Shown here: positions 32,771 to 42,234 of the stretch, piece after piece | How positions within the stretch are numbered: the stretch's first letter is position 1 | Layout: each line of letters starts with the position of its first letter | Assembly (NCBI GenBank): GCA_963742535.1 | Contig: CAVUMC010000002.1 | Span: forward strand, 62,001 to 126,000 | Reading direction: 5' to 3' | Source of the DNA: VRUE01 sp963742535 | GTDB taxonomy: Bacteria; Actinomycetota; Thermoleophilia; Solirubrobacterales; 70-9 | Length of the DNA: 64,000 nucleotides | Notes under the pieces: model-generated | What the model was told of the DNA's origin: nothing | The model's database searches: none | Seen by the model: the letters and a program-made list of their open reading frames with translations, nothing else | Made by a program: the position numbers and the translations under genes

Positions 32771-34486
32771 TTAGCGAGGAGCGCCCTGGCGCGCCTGGCG
32801 CACGGCGATCAGCGGACAGGGGCTTTGCCCGTGTGCGTCTGGTCGTTCCCAGAGGACGTAAGGCCAGGCGACGCGCACGCGGCGCAGGCCGGTGAATGGC
32901 GGTTGCCCACCGTTCGCTTCGGAGACGACGAAGCGGACACCCGGCGGCGGACGGCGATCTGCGTCCTCCGCCGCTGCGATGCAAACACGACCGCCGCGCA
33001 TCTCCCAAGAGATATAGGGAGTGCCGTGTTCATCGGCGAGCAGCTTGCGTGAGGCGAGGACCAGGGTTGGGCCTTCGCCGACGTCGTCGCGCAGACCGGC
33101 CAGGGCAGGCGAGTAGGAGGTCGGCCCGACTGGAGCGTTTGCGAGCGCCAGTAGCGAGCATCCCGCCGCAGCGGCGAGGTAGAGCCAGGCGACGGGACGG
33201 CGCAGCAGCGGCAGCAGGATGACGAGGACCGCGAGCGGCGCCCCGACCTCAATCGCCTTGGCGGCGGTGTAGGGAGTACCGCCGAAGCGCGCCGCGGCAT
33301 AGGCGAGGGCGGCGGCGGTGAGACCGGCAATCAAGGCGCGCTCGCGCTGGAGCCAACAGAGAACCAAGCCGTAGGCGAGCAAGATCGTGGCGAAGGCTGC
33401 ACCGGCGTAATAGCCGAGCGCGGGTGCGGCGCCATCGCCGGGGCTGAGGCGGAAATCGCCCGAGGGCCAGATGCCGAACCCCTCGAAGGGTGAGATCTGA
33501 CCGAAGAGATTGCCCAGTCCCGGCCCGTTGGGGTCGAAGGTCTCGAAGCTGTGGAAGTCGATCATGCGCCCGATCTCGGGGGCGACGAGGACAGCGAAGA
33601 CGCCGAGCCCGAACAGGGCCGGCCGCAGCGGCAACGCACGCTCGAGGATCGCCCAGGCGATGAAGGCGGCGCCGAGCCAGATCAAGCCCGGGAAGCTGTA
33701 GGTGTAGACGGAGCCGACCGCGAGCAGGGCGGCGGGGACGAGCCGCAACGGCAGCTCACGCCAGTCGGCGTTGCGCGAGACCTCCCGCAGGGCGAGGACG
33801 AAGGCGAGGAAGAAGAGCGCCTGCATCGTCTCCTTGAACGAGCCCTGGGCGAAGTAGGAGGCGACCATGTAGGTGAGGCCGAGAACCAGCGCCGCAGGGA
33901 TGGCCAACCACGGCGGCTGCTCGCGGAAGGCCGCCAAGGCGGTCAGCGAGGCGATCGCGGCGACGACGATCGTCAGGCCGGAGAAGCCCTGGACGATGCC
34001 GATCCCCAGGCCCTTGCTGAGCGCGACGACGATCGAGTGCGGGCCAAGCGGATAGCCCTGGCGCAGCAACTGCGAGGTCTCGCCATGGGCGAGCCGGTCG
34101 GTTGCCAGCAGGTGCTGCGACATGTCTGGGTTGAAGCTGGTGCCGAGGATGCCGAAGTGCCCTTCCGCGATGAAGGGCAGCGCCGTGGCAAGAAGCGCCG
34201 CGAGGGCGACCCGCACCCCCAGCCACAAGATCCCTCCCCCGCCCTCCCGCAATCGCCCCCAAAGGAACGCGACCGAAGCCACAACGAGCAGCAGCACGAC
34301 GACGGCCGAGAGCGTCCCCTCCCCCGGCAACCGCACCATCCCCCAGCAGATCGCGCAGAGCAGGGCCAGCCCGACGGCCGGCGACAACCACGACCAGCGC
34401 CGCAGCCCACAGAGCGCGAGTGCCGCCTGGCCAATCGCCAGCGACGCCCCACAAACCGCCAGCACTGCTGCATAGGTCCCGACCAC
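32771..34486 (-). CDS. Large multi-pass membrane protein (possible GT-C-like)
   Basis: 571 residues with at least ten hydrophobic segments through residue 450, then a soluble C-terminal domain of about 110 residues (LVLASRKLLADEHGTPYISW). The first extracytoplasmic loop carries GTSFNPDMSQHLLATDRLAH, an acidic-residue pattern reminiscent of GT-C glycosyltransferases or polymer-synthesis proteins. No specific family is recognised. GTG start with TAGGCT (34496-34501) 9 nt upstream. Confidence 0.7.
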   Translation of the reverse strand: MVGTYAAVLAVCGASLAIGQAALALCGLRRWSWLSPAVGLALLCAICWGMVRLPGEGTLSAVVVLLLVVASVAFLWGRLREGGGGILWLGVRVALAALLATALPFIAEGHFGILGTSFNPDMSQHLLATDRLAHGETSQLLRQGYPLGPHSIVVALSKGLGIGIVQGFSGLTIVVAAIASLTALAAFREQPPWLAIPAALVLGLTYMVASYFAQGSFKETMQALFFLAFVLALREVSRNADWRELPLRLVPAALLAVGSVYTYSFPGLIWLGAAFIAWAILERALPLRPALFGLGVFAVLVAPEIGRMIDFHSFETFDPNGPGLGNLFGQISPFEGFGIWPSGDFRLSPGDGAAPALGYYAGAAFATILLAYGLVLCWLQRERALIAGLTAAALAYAAARFGGTPYTAAKAIEVGAPLAVLVILLPLLRRPVAWLYLAAAAGCSLLALANAPVGPTSYSPALAGLRDDVGEGPTLVLASRKLLADEHGTPYISWEMRGGRVCIAAAEDADRRPPPGVRFVVSEANGGQPPFTGLRRVRVAWPYVLWERPDAHGQSPCPLIAVRQARQGAPR

Positions 34487-34495
34487 GAGGCCGCG

Positions 34496-34501
34496 AGCCT
34501 A
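34496..34501 (-). promoter_or_regulatory. Candidate -10 box of the large membrane gene
   Basis: TAGGCT on the minus strand, 9 nt before the GTG at 34486. Confidence 0.45.
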
Positions 34502-34613
34502 GAGGACGCCCTCGTCAGTACCTACTTGGGAGAACCAGGGCAAACACAGGGGTATTCAAAAAGATCGATTAATTACTCATATAAGCCGCTGCAATCTCGA
34601 CCGAAAGGCCCCA

Positions 34614-35369
34614 TTGCAGCGACTGAAGCTCCTATCCCTCCTTCCCTTCACCGTCACGGCCCTGCTCGCCCTGGCCCCGGCCAACGCGGCTGCGCTCGAT
34701 TACGACTGCGCGGACTTCGCCACCCAGCAGGAAGCCCAGGAATACCTCCTGCCCGGCGACCCGTACAACCTTGACGGGGACAACGACGGCGTTGCCTGTG
34801 AGGACCTGCCCAGTGGCAGCAGCGGCAGCGGTGGACCATCGGAACCGGCTCCGCCTCCACCGCCGCCACAGCTGGACAAGGGAGTAGCTCGCGGCGCTGC
34901 GAAGCAAGCTGCCCGGTCCTTCGTGAGCGGAGACCGCCGGCTCGACTCGGTCTCCTTCAGGGGCTGCTACCGAAAGTCCCTGCAGCGAATCGACTGCAAC
35001 TTCCTGGGGCGGGGTCGAACGAGTGCGGACCGCACGTCATGCAGGTTCAGGGTGTCGGTCGAGGGCCTGGACCAGAGCTACTCGACCCACGTCGGACACC
35101 TCTCATGCCGCAGCGAAGAGCTGCTTCGGCTCAGCCGCGCGGAAGCCAAGCAAGCGATGCAGGAAAGCGCCGCCGATGTCGCCGGCAGGCCGGTCCAGCT
35201 TGAATTGGAAAGGCGCAACCGGCTTGGGTTCACCGGGTGGGCGAGCTGGCGGCGAGATGCGGCCGCCGGCACGAGCCGCGAAACCTGCGAACTCGAACTG
35301 GTGGCCGAGCTGGCGGCTTCGGGGTCCCTCCACGTTCAGACACGCAACCTGCACTGCATGGCCGCTTAG
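34614..35369 (+). CDS. Secreted excalibur-domain protein
   Basis: 251 residues from the TTG at 34614, with GAAAGG as Shine-Dalgarno. Signal peptide 1-26 (LLSLLPFTVTALLALAPANA). Residues 28-66 are an excalibur calcium-binding domain: DCADFATQQEAQEYLLPGDP then NLDGDNDGVACED. A Ser/Gly/Pro linker leads to a unique domain (about 95-251) with several cysteines (RGCYRKSLQRIDCNF and later CELEL, LHCM). Function of the second domain unknown. The 127-bp gap upstream is AT-rich (ATTAATTACTCATATAAG) and probably holds the promoter. Confidence 0.82.
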   Translation: MQRLKLLSLLPFTVTALLALAPANAAALDYDCADFATQQEAQEYLLPGDPYNLDGDNDGVACEDLPSGSSGSGGPSEPAPPPPPPQLDKGVARGAAKQAARSFVSGDRRLDSVSFRGCYRKSLQRIDCNFLGRGRTSADRTSCRFRVSVEGLDQSYSTHVGHLSCRSEELLRLSRAEAKQAMQESAADVAGRPVQLELERRNRLGFTGWASWRRDAAAGTSRETCELELVAELAASGSLHVQTRNLHCMAA

Positions 35370-35378
35370 CCGCGAGCC

Positions 35379-35384
35379 TAGACT
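35379..35384 (+). promoter_or_regulatory. Candidate -10 box of the AraC-type gene
   Basis: TAGACT, 6 nt before the ATG at 35391; identical hexamer and spacing to valS and the Cys-rich gene. Confidence 0.5.
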
Positions 35385-35390
35385 GCCGGC

Positions 35391-35825
35391 ATGGCCCACG
35401 TTCCGCCGGCACGTCACCTGCTGAAGGCCAAGGATCTCGCCGACGCGCGCTACTTCGAAGCACTCGATGTCGATGACCTCGCCGCGGCGGCCGGGCTCTC
35501 GAAGGCGCACTTCAGCCGCGAGTTCCGGCGGGCCTTCGGCGAGTCACCGCACGCCTATCTACTGACGCGGCGACTGGAGCGCGCGGCGGCGCTGCTGCGC
35601 AACACGGATCGCTCGGTTGCCGACATCTGCCTCTCGGTCGGCCTGCAGAGCATCGGTTCTTTTACAACGAGCTTCAGCCGCACCTTTGGCCTTTCGCCCA
35701 CGGCCTACAGGGCCAAGTTTCCCCCGGCCGCCAGCAGCGCCATGGTCCCGGGCTGCTTCGTGCGCGCCTACACCCGTCCTCAACACCGCACGTTTCGAGA
35801 AGACAGCCCGAAGACGCCCGCCTAG
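35391..35825 (+). CDS. AraC-family regulator (HTH only)
   Basis: 144 residues made almost entirely of the double HTH: VDDLAAAAGLSKAHFSREFR (first), SVADICLSVGLQSIGSFTTS and FSRTFGLSPTAYRAKFPPA (second, with the family signature). No N-terminal ligand domain. Immediately upstream of a VOC-family gene; AraC-HTH/VOC pairs are common, with the regulator controlling its partner. Confidence 0.88.
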   Translation: MAHVPPARHLLKAKDLADARYFEALDVDDLAAAAGLSKAHFSREFRRAFGESPHAYLLTRRLERAAALLRNTDRSVADICLSVGLQSIGSFTTSFSRTFGLSPTAYRAKFPPAASSAMVPGCFVRAYTRPQHRTFREDSPKTPA

Positions 35826-35864
35826 CATCGCCGTCGACCTTTACGAACCGAGACAAAGGAGACG

Positions 35865-36296
<432 letters not shown>

Positions 36297-36318
36297 GCGA
36301 CCTCCTCACAAGCACGGA

Positions 36319-36342
36319 AAAGGGCCCCTTTCGGGGCCCTTT
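36319..36342 (+). terminator. Rho-independent terminator after the VOC gene
   Basis: AAAGGGCCCC (36319-36328), loop TTTC, GGGGCCCTTT (36333-36342). GC-rich 10-bp stem flanked by A and T runs; 22 nt past the stop codon. Confidence 0.88.
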
Positions 36343-36529
36343 GTCTTCCGAAGGACGTGCCACCAGCGAGAATTCTGTTTCCCTGGCTCGTCGGTCCTCA
36401 AGCCTTAATCGGAGCTTCGGTATTAGAAACACCGTGCCGTCTGAAAAGTTGCACGGCCTGCATCGGCGACGGCAGTCCTGAACTTGAGCCGTCGCCACCC
36501 ACCATGCCGCTGCTAGATTCAGGCGTCCC

Positions 36530-36602
36530 GGGCGCTTAGCTCAGTTGGGAGAGCGCCAGCTCGACAAGCTGGAGGTCACTGGTTCGAGCCCAGTAGCGCC
36601 CA
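36530..36602 (+). tRNA. tRNA-Val (anticodon GAC)
   Basis: 73-nt cloverleaf. Acceptor GGGCGCT pairs with AGCGCCC, discriminator A at 36602; anticodon stem CCAGC/GCTGG with loop TCGACAA, anticodon GAC; T-arm with GGTTCGAGCC. CCA is not encoded. A TAGATT at 36514-36519 is a possible -10 box and a T run follows. Confidence 0.97.
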
Positions 36603-36674
36603 TTTTTCCGGGAATGGCCGAATGTTGGACTCCGGGGTGCGAAAAACGGACCGCCCCGCACCCGTTCCCCTTGT

Positions 36675-37223
36675 GTGTCTGCGGTAAGCGAACACCGACA
36701 ACTTCTGGGTTTCAGGTCACCCCAAGCAGGCGAATCGGCGCCGGGCGCAACCAATAGGGAGGCCACCTCCGCAAGCCATCCGGAGGAGCGCCCCGCGCGC
36801 CGTGGCCTAGCCGCGCTGCTGCCAACGCTCGACCGCTCAGCGCGAGAGGAGCGGGCCGAGGAAAAGGAGCGCCGCCGTGAGGCGGATTCCCTCGAAGCGG
36901 CGATGCAGGCGTTCTATGAGACGCCTGCCGGGAAAGCGCGCCTCGCCTACAAGCGTGGCCACCGCCTCTTCCAGTACGAGCTCGAGATCAGCGAGCTGCC
37001 GCCGACGATCGTTCCCGGACCGGTTGGCTCACCCGCTCGCGAGACCACCGACCCGGTCGACATCCTCAACTCAGTGACGGTGGAGGGCTGGAAGCTCGTC
37101 ACCGGCAAGTTCATCCATTCGGAGGTGCGGGGAAGCGCGGTCGGCGTCTATCTCTTCAAGCGCTCGCAGAAACGGCGCTTGGCGATGAACGAGCCCTGGC
37201 GGGCTCCGCAAGCCTCTTCCTGA
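36675..37223 (+). CDS. Hypothetical protein
   Basis: 182 residues from the GTG at 36675; the first ATG in frame is at 36903 and the true start is uncertain. The N-terminal third is charged (SAREERAEEKERRREADSLE, probably helical). The C-terminal part (MQAFYETPAGKARLAYKRGH and LNSVTVEGWKLVTGKFIHSE, VGVYLFKRS) resembles small proteins with a DUF4177-like fold. Function unknown. It starts 72 nt after tRNA-Val and converges on zwf. Confidence 0.6.
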   Translation: MSAVSEHRQLLGFRSPQAGESAPGATNREATSASHPEERPARRGLAALLPTLDRSAREERAEEKERRREADSLEAAMQAFYETPAGKARLAYKRGHRLFQYELEISELPPTIVPGPVGSPARETTDPVDILNSVTVEGWKLVTGKFIHSEVRGSAVGVYLFKRSQKRRLAMNEPWRAPQASS

Positions 37224-37245
37224 ATCCGCGAATCACGCCGCTCCC

Positions 37246-38709
37246 TTAGGGGTGGTCATGCGGCATGTGCCAGCGGTGCGGCGCAAGCAGGTCCTCAGCT
37301 GAAGGCGGCCCCCATGAGCCCGACTCGTAGAGCTCGACCGGCGGCGGTTTACGCACGATCGGATCGGCGATTTCCCAGAGCCGCTCGATTGCGGCCGAGG
37401 TGGTGAAGAGCGTGCGGTCGCCGAGCATTACGTCGTGGATCAGCCGCTCGTAAGCATCCAGAGCATGCGCCGGCCCGCCGAAGCTGTCGGCGTAGCTGAA
37501 ACGCATGTGAGCCTCCCCGAGCTGCATGTTCGGCCCCGGCACCTTGGCCAGGAAAGAAGCCGAGATGCTGCCGGGCTCGCCGAGCTCGAAGGTGAGGTGG
37601 TCGTGGCCGAACTGCTCGGCGACGTGACTGCAGTCGATCGGGAACATCCGCCGCGGTGGCTCGGAGAAGGCGATCGTCAGCATGTGGTGGGTCTGCGCCA
37701 GCCGCTTGCCGGAGCGCAAGAAGAAAGGCACCCCCTCCCAGCGCCAGTTGTCGATGAAGGCGCGCAGGGCGACGAAGGTCTCGGTGTCGGAATCGGGCGC
37801 GACCCCCGGCTCGTCGCGATAGCCCACGTACTGCCCCCGCACCACGTCCCCAGGACGGAGCACTTTCATCGAGTCGAAGACCTTCTCCCGCTCGACCATC
37901 AGCGATTTGGCGCTGAGCGAGACCGGCGGCTCCATCGCGACGAAGCTGAGGACCTGGAAGAGGTGGGTGACGATCATGTCGCGGAAGGCACCGGTTTCCT
38001 CGTAGAAGCCACCACGCATCTCGATCGAGAGCGTCTCCGGCACGTCGATCTGCACGTGATCGATGTGGTTGCGATTCCAGACCGGCTCGAACATGCCGTT
38101 GGCAAAGCGCATCGCCAGCAGGTTCTGCACCGCCTCGCGGCCGATGTAGTGGTCGATTCGGAACACCTGCTCCTCGTCGAAGACGCTGTGGACCAGCGCG
38201 TCGAGCTCGCGTGCTGAAGCGAGGTCGCGCCCGAACGGCTTCTCCATGATCACTCGAGCGTCAGTCCCCAGACCGGCCCGACCCAGTTCTTCGATCACCC
38301 CCGCGGTCGCCGCCGGCGGCAGCGAGAGGTAATGCAGCAGCGCCGCCTCGTGCAGCTCCTGCCGCGCCCGCTCGATCGTCGCGCTCAAATCGTCGAAACC
38401 GTCGCCCAGCGAAGCGAACTCGAGCGAATCGGCAAACCGCTCCCACGACTCGTCCGAAACTGGCCGCCGCCCCGAGCCACAGATCGCCTCATGCGCCAGC
38501 TCAATGAACTCCTCCCTCGAAAGCTCACCCCGCGCCGCCCCGACCAGCGCAAACCGCTCCGGCATCAGGCCAGCCTGAAACAAATGAAAGATCCCCGGCA
38601 ACAACTTGCGCCGCGCCAGGTCACCGGTGGCGCCAAAGAGCACGACCACCTGGTCCCGCGGTATCGAAGGGGCGCTGATCGCCGGAGCCTGCGGAGCTTC
38701 AACCGCCAT
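37246..38709 (-). CDS. zwf: Glucose-6-phosphate 1-dehydrogenase
   Basis: First step of the oxidative pentose phosphate pathway; makes NADPH. 487 residues. Nucleotide motif VVVLFGATGDLARRKLLPGI (about 21-40), active-site EEQVFRIDHYIGREAVQN (about 190-207) with the catalytic His region, and the EKPFGRDLASA motif. The product is complete. No gnd, pgl or opcA is beside it in this window. Confidence 0.95.
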   Translation of the reverse strand: MAVEAPQAPAISAPSIPRDQVVVLFGATGDLARRKLLPGIFHLFQAGLMPERFALVGAARGELSREEFIELAHEAICGSGRRPVSDESWERFADSLEFASLGDGFDDLSATIERARQELHEAALLHYLSLPPAATAGVIEELGRAGLGTDARVIMEKPFGRDLASARELDALVHSVFDEEQVFRIDHYIGREAVQNLLAMRFANGMFEPVWNRNHIDHVQIDVPETLSIEMRGGFYEETGAFRDMIVTHLFQVLSFVAMEPPVSLSAKSLMVEREKVFDSMKVLRPGDVVRGQYVGYRDEPGVAPDSDTETFVALRAFIDNWRWEGVPFFLRSGKRLAQTHHMLTIAFSEPPRRMFPIDCSHVAEQFGHDHLTFELGEPGSISASFLAKVPGPNMQLGEAHMRFSYADSFGGPAHALDAYERLIHDVMLGDRTLFTTSAAIERLWEIADPIVRKPPPVELYESGSWGPPSAEDLLAPHRWHMPHDHP

Positions 38710-38753
38710 AGGCCCTCAGCCTTACAGACTCGTTCCGTCGCTTACACGGGAGC

Positions 38754-39674
38754 TCAGAGGCCGGCGCCGAGCGAGACCTTGAACTGTTCGCCGGCGAGCG
38801 GCCAGTGCGGCGCCCCCGGGAAGGAAACGGAGAGCGAGCCGGTCCAGCTCTTCGACCCATCCGGACCGGCTTCGTAGGTGCCCCTGCCATGGAAGGGTGC
38901 CGGCGGAGCCAGGGTCGCCCGGGTCAGCGCGTTGTCGACGGCGAAGACCTGCGGGCGGGAGATCGCGAGCCCAAAGTGGAACTTCGCCATCCGCCCGAGG
39001 CTTTCTTCGACGACCGCGATCGTCAAGGCTCGCCGGGGGTTGGCATTTACGTAGAGCTCGGTCGAGGCGACCGCGTGTCGCCAGGAAGCGGAGAGTGAGC
39101 CGCGGGACCCGGTCGCCCCGATCGAGCTCACCGGCCGTCCGCGCTCGCTTGCCGAAGCGCGAGAGCGACCGGAGAAGCAGATCAATCTCTGCGGGCTCCG
39201 CTCCGCGCCCGCGGCCCGATGCGTGCGCACAGCGACGTAGTGATGCTCGCCCTCGAAGCGGATGCTGCCCACGAACAGGCCACGCTGCATGGTGAAGTGA
39301 TCGGCGCCCAAGCAGTGGTGCTTGGCCGGCAGCGTCACCGCCTTGCCGAGCGGGCGAAAGCGCACGTCGATCTTGCCGAGCTTGCCGAAAGAAGCGGTGA
39401 TGCGTCGCCGAGTGACCGTTCCTCGGACGGCATAAGCGGTCAGGGACTGCGAGGTGAAACGATCGGGCGGCAGCGACCCCTGATGCAGACTTTGAGGCCG
39501 GCCCACTTCAACCGTGACCGTGTCCCCCCTGCCAACCACAGCAAGGTGATAGCCGTGCCCCGCGTCCAACTCGAAGCGCGAGGCAAAGCTGCGTGGCGCC
39601 GCCGGTGAGGAGGCGGGAAGGGCGAGCAGGCAGAGTGCCGTGAGCACGGCCAGGAGTGGCGCGCGGCGGATCAT
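38754..39674 (-). CDS. Secreted hypothetical protein
   Basis: 306 residues with a clear signal peptide (LLAVLTALCLLALPASSPAA, cleavage after about 26). The mature part is rich in beta-type sequence with no recognised domain. It overlaps the protease gene by 4 nt on the same strand, so the two are made together; it could be a substrate, inhibitor or partner of that protease, but this is speculation. Confidence 0.6.
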   Translation of the reverse strand: MIRRAPLLAVLTALCLLALPASSPAAPRSFASRFELDAGHGYHLAVVGRGDTVTVEVGRPQSLHQGSLPPDRFTSQSLTAYAVRGTVTRRRITASFGKLGKIDVRFRPLGKAVTLPAKHHCLGADHFTMQRGLFVGSIRFEGEHHYVAVRTHRAAGAERSPQRLICFSGRSRASASERGRPVSSIGATGSRGSLSASWRHAVASTELYVNANPRRALTIAVVEESLGRMAKFHFGLAISRPQVFAVDNALTRATLAPPAPFHGRGTYEAGPDGSKSWTGSLSVSFPGAPHWPLAGEQFKVSLGAGL

Positions 39675-40627
39675 TCGACTCTCGCCGCCCGCCGGTACAA
39701 CCGCCCGGCTTCCTCGCCAAAGTAGGCGCCGAAATCAGTATGCGAGTCGTCGGGGTAGCCATAGTCGGTGACGCTGTTCAGCACTCCGTCGCGGATCGTC
39801 CAGCCGCCGCCAGAGGCGCCGCCGGTCACGTTGCAGTCGACCGCGAGATTGAGCGGTCCCGCGGTCAGAAACGAGCCGGCGTCGTGACCGAGGAAGGGAG
39901 TCTGGGAGCAGATGCGCTGGGTTTCGCCATCGAACGGCTCTTCCGCCGGATAGCCGTGCACGTCGAAGACCTGCGCCGCTTTCAGACCCCAGGCGATCCC
40001 GGTGCCACCAACGGCTTTGGCCAGCAGCTGTCCCCGTTCGTTGCGACCGACCACCGCGGCGCCGATGTCGAAGTTCTCGCTACCACTGACGCGCCACTGC
40101 AGGGTGGAGTCGATCCACTTGACCGGGAAGACGCCAAAAGGGCGTTGCCCGTAGCGATAAGCGGGCACGAAGACCGAGTCGAAATCCATCCAGAAGCCAA
40201 AGCGCCCACCGGTATGCACGCAGTGGCCAGCCGTGAAGACGACGCTGTAGTTGGGAGCGTTCACCGACGTCCCCGAGCAACGTCCGAACCCGAACGGCGT
40301 CTTGATGAAGATCACGCCGTTGACGCGGCTGTCGACGGCGGTCGGATCGGGAACCACTTCGAAGCGGGAACCCTTGCCCATCTCCGGCGCCGAGCCGCCG
40401 AAGGCGACCTGAGGGCCGCCCGGCACTTCCACCTCCAGCGGCTGCGCCTGCCGCATGCGTGCCGTCGTCCAGTACCGCGCGGCCGTTCGCACTGTTGCCC
40501 CAGGGATCAATTGCGCCCCGGCCGCCGCCGGCAGAGCGATCCAGATGACCGCGATAGCCGCCAGTACAACGATAGCCCGCGCTGCCCACCCCCGGGCGCG
40601 ATACGCCCGCACGCCCCGTCCACTCAT
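39671..40627 (-). CDS. Secreted trypsin-like serine protease
   Basis: 318 residues. N-terminal signal or anchor (AIVVLAAIAVIWIALPAAAG). Chymotrypsin-fold catalytic triad: His in SVVFTAGHCVHTG, Asp in NFDIGAAVVG, Ser in CNVTGGASGGGWTI. Most similar in pattern to V8/glutamyl-endopeptidase-like secreted proteases. TAGACT (40636-40641) lies 8 nt before the ATG. Confidence 0.85.
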   Translation of the reverse strand: MSGRGVRAYRARGWAARAIVVLAAIAVIWIALPAAAGAQLIPGATVRTAARYWTTARMRQAQPLEVEVPGGPQVAFGGSAPEMGKGSRFEVVPDPTAVDSRVNGVIFIKTPFGFGRCSGTSVNAPNYSVVFTAGHCVHTGGRFGFWMDFDSVFVPAYRYGQRPFGVFPVKWIDSTLQWRVSGSENFDIGAAVVGRNERGQLLAKAVGGTGIAWGLKAAQVFDVHGYPAEEPFDGETQRICSQTPFLGHDAGSFLTAGPLNLAVDCNVTGGASGGGWTIRDGVLNSVTDYGYPDDSHTDFGAYFGEEAGRLYRRAARVE

Positions 40628-40635
40628 CGCCGAGC

Positions 40636-40641
40636 AGTCTA
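40636..40641 (-). promoter_or_regulatory. Candidate -10 box of the protease gene
   Basis: TAGACT on the minus strand, 8 nt before the ATG at 40627. Confidence 0.5.
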
Positions 40642-40699
40642 CTTGCGCAAACCGATCAGGAGTCCAAAATCAGTTGGCGTTGGACGAATCGCGAAAGCA

Positions 40700-40770
40700 A
40701 GGCGCCCACCGGAATCGAACCGGTGTAAACGGCTTTGCAGGCCGCTGCGTAGCCACTCCGCCAGGGCGCC
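40700..40770 (-). tRNA. tRNA-Cys (anticodon GCA)
   Basis: 71 nt. Acceptor GGCGCCC/GGGCGCC, discriminator U; anticodon loop CTGCAAA gives GCA; T-arm ACCGGTTCGATTCCGGT. CCA is not encoded. TACGCT at 40781-40786 on the minus strand is a candidate -10 box. Confidence 0.96.
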
Positions 40771-40796
40771 AGGGGGGCTAAGCGTAGCGGGGGGCT

Positions 40797-41045
40797 CTAG
40801 CCCTCGTAGTCCTCGACGGTGTCGGGGTCGCGCGGGGCTGCGTCGTCGGGGTCCAGGCCGTATTGACGGAGGGAGCGGCGTTGGCGGAGAAAGTCCCAGG
40901 CGCTGTCGAGGCGGCCTTTGACCTCGTCGAGGCGGGCGCGCTCCTCGTCGCTGAGCGGCTCGGTTTCGCCCTCGTGGCGATGGAGCAACTGCTCCTCCTC
41001 CTTGACCAGCGAGTCGATGCGCGAGAGGACCTGCTCGTCATCCAT
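40797..41045 (-). CDS. DUF2630-like small protein
   Basis: 82 residues: DDEQVLSRIDSLVKEEEQLL, then DEERARLDEVKGRLDSAWDF and LRQRRSLRQYGLDPDDA, the pattern of the actinobacterial DUF2630 family, predicted helical. Function unknown. TAGCCT (41053-41058) lies 7 nt before the ATG with no Shine-Dalgarno, so it has its own leaderless promoter and is separate from the operon upstream. Confidence 0.8.
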   Translation of the reverse strand: MDDEQVLSRIDSLVKEEEQLLHRHEGETEPLSDEERARLDEVKGRLDSAWDFLRQRRSLRQYGLDPDDAAPRDPDTVEDYEG

Positions 41046-41052
41046 GACAGTC

Positions 41053-41058
41053 AGGCTA
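41053..41058 (-). promoter_or_regulatory. Candidate -10 box of the DUF2630 gene
   Basis: TAGCCT on the minus strand, 7 nt before the ATG at 41045. Confidence 0.5.
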
Positions 41059-41075
41059 CCCGCCGGGGCGCTGCG

Positions 41076-41825
41076 CTAAGCGGCGTGCTGCTCAGGGCCC
41101 TGATCATCGTCGATATCGAGGATCAGGTTGTCGTCAGCACTGCGGCGAACGCGGAACTCGAGCGGCGAGCGCTCCTCCAGCTCACGCAAGAGCTCGACCG
41201 GTTCGTTGAGGCGCATCGAAAGAGTCGCGCGACCCTCGGAAAAGCGCTCGACTGAGATGTCCGAGGTGGCGTCAATCTGACCGGCCGCGTCCTCGAAGCC
41301 GACCAGCTGCGAGAAGTCGTCGAGCGGGCCGATCTCGACTTTGACCTGGCCCTGGAAGAGGTTCTGGGCTGCCTGCTCGACCGGGGTGGCGCCGTTGGTG
41401 CTCGGCTCCGACGAGCCGAGGTCAACCTGGGCGTCGGTCAACTCCTGGGCGCGGCGGCCGACCTCGACCGCCTCGCGCAACGCCTTCATCCGGATCCGGG
41501 TCGCCTGGCCACGCGCCTGCGCCTGGATCTCCCCCAGTCGCGAGGAGACCGACTCCAATGAGGCGATGCTGCGGTCGTGACGATGGTCAGCCTCGAGCAG
41601 GCGTTCGTTGAGCAGGCGGATCTCCCGTTCGCGCTCGATCACCATCGCCGAAAGCGAGGAGAGCTCCTCCTCGGCGCGAGCAGCGGTGTCGGCGGCCTCG
41701 CGCCAACGGTCCAGTGCCTCCTCCGCATCGCGTTCGGAGGCCCAGTTGCGGGCATCGCGAGCAGCCAGCGCCGCATCCACGTCGGCACGGCTGTAGCCGA
41801 AAATCGCCCGCTTGAAGCTACCCAT
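41076..41825 (-). CDS. DivIVA-like N-terminal motif, coiled-coil protein
   Basis: 249 residues from the ATG at 41825; the longer upstream frame is the rsfS shadow. Begins GSFKRAIFGYSRADVDAALA, which resembles the membrane-targeting start of DivIVA/GpsB proteins (FGY-x-VD). A coiled coil follows (about 40-120), then a C-terminal domain (VEQAAQNLFQGQVKVEIGPL, and DATSDISVERFSEGRATLSM) of unknown type. Overlaps rsfS by 8 nt. Possible role in polar or septal scaffolding is inference. Confidence 0.65.
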   Translation of the reverse strand: MGSFKRAIFGYSRADVDAALAARDARNWASERDAEEALDRWREAADTAARAEEELSSLSAMVIEREREIRLLNERLLEADHRHDRSIASLESVSSRLGEIQAQARGQATRIRMKALREAVEVGRRAQELTDAQVDLGSSEPSTNGATPVEQAAQNLFQGQVKVEIGPLDDFSQLVGFEDAAGQIDATSDISVERFSEGRATLSMRLNEPVELLRELEERSPLEFRVRRSADDNLILDIDDDQGPEQHAA

Positions 41826-42234
41826 GCGCGGCACCGTAGAGGTGCCCTCGGACGCCTTCCTGCGCCGTTCCCAGCTCGAGACGTGCCGCCTCGCGCCAGA
41901 GGTCCTCGAGCGCGTAGCGCTCGCGCTCCTCGGCGGTGAAAACGTGCAGGACGCAGTCGAGGTAATCGAGCACGATCCACCCCGCCGCTTCGGCCACGTC
42001 CGAGCCACCGGGCAGCAACTCTTCCTCCTGCTTCAGTCGCAGCTTCACCTCGTCGGCAATCGCCCGCGCCTGCCGCTCGTTGCGCGCGGTGCAGACCACC
42101 AGGAAGTCGGTGTAGGAAACGAGCTTGCGCATGTCCATCGCGACGATCTCCTCCGCCGATTTCGAGTCCACCAGCTCGGCGAGCCGCCGCGCCAGCGCCT
42201 CAGTGTCCTTTTCCTTTGCTTTCGCTTCGCTCAC
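41818..42234 (-). CDS. rsfS: Ribosome silencing factor RsfS
   Basis: 138 residues. Family motifs VSYTDFLVVCTARNERQARA (about 39-58) and GWIVLDYLDCVLHVFTAEER, YALEDLW. Binds uL14 and blocks subunit joining during starvation. Overlaps nadD by 4 nt, the usual partner. Confidence 0.92.
   Translation of the reverse strand: MSEAKAKEKDTEALARRLAELVDSKSAEEIVAMDMRKLVSYTDFLVVCTARNERQARAIADEVKLRLKQEEELLPGGSDVAEAAGWIVLDYLDCVLHVFTAEERERYALEDLWREAARLELGTAQEGVRGHLYGAAHG

Noticed and set aside
36614..36757. Short plus-strand frame after tRNA-Val with four cysteines (CWTPGCEKR...CVCGKR)
   Set aside because: The Cys pattern hints at a zinc finger, but the frame stops after 47 codons, overlaps the start of the hypothetical gene at 36675, and has no ribosome site. 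It could be an N-terminal part lost by a frameshift, which I cannot show.
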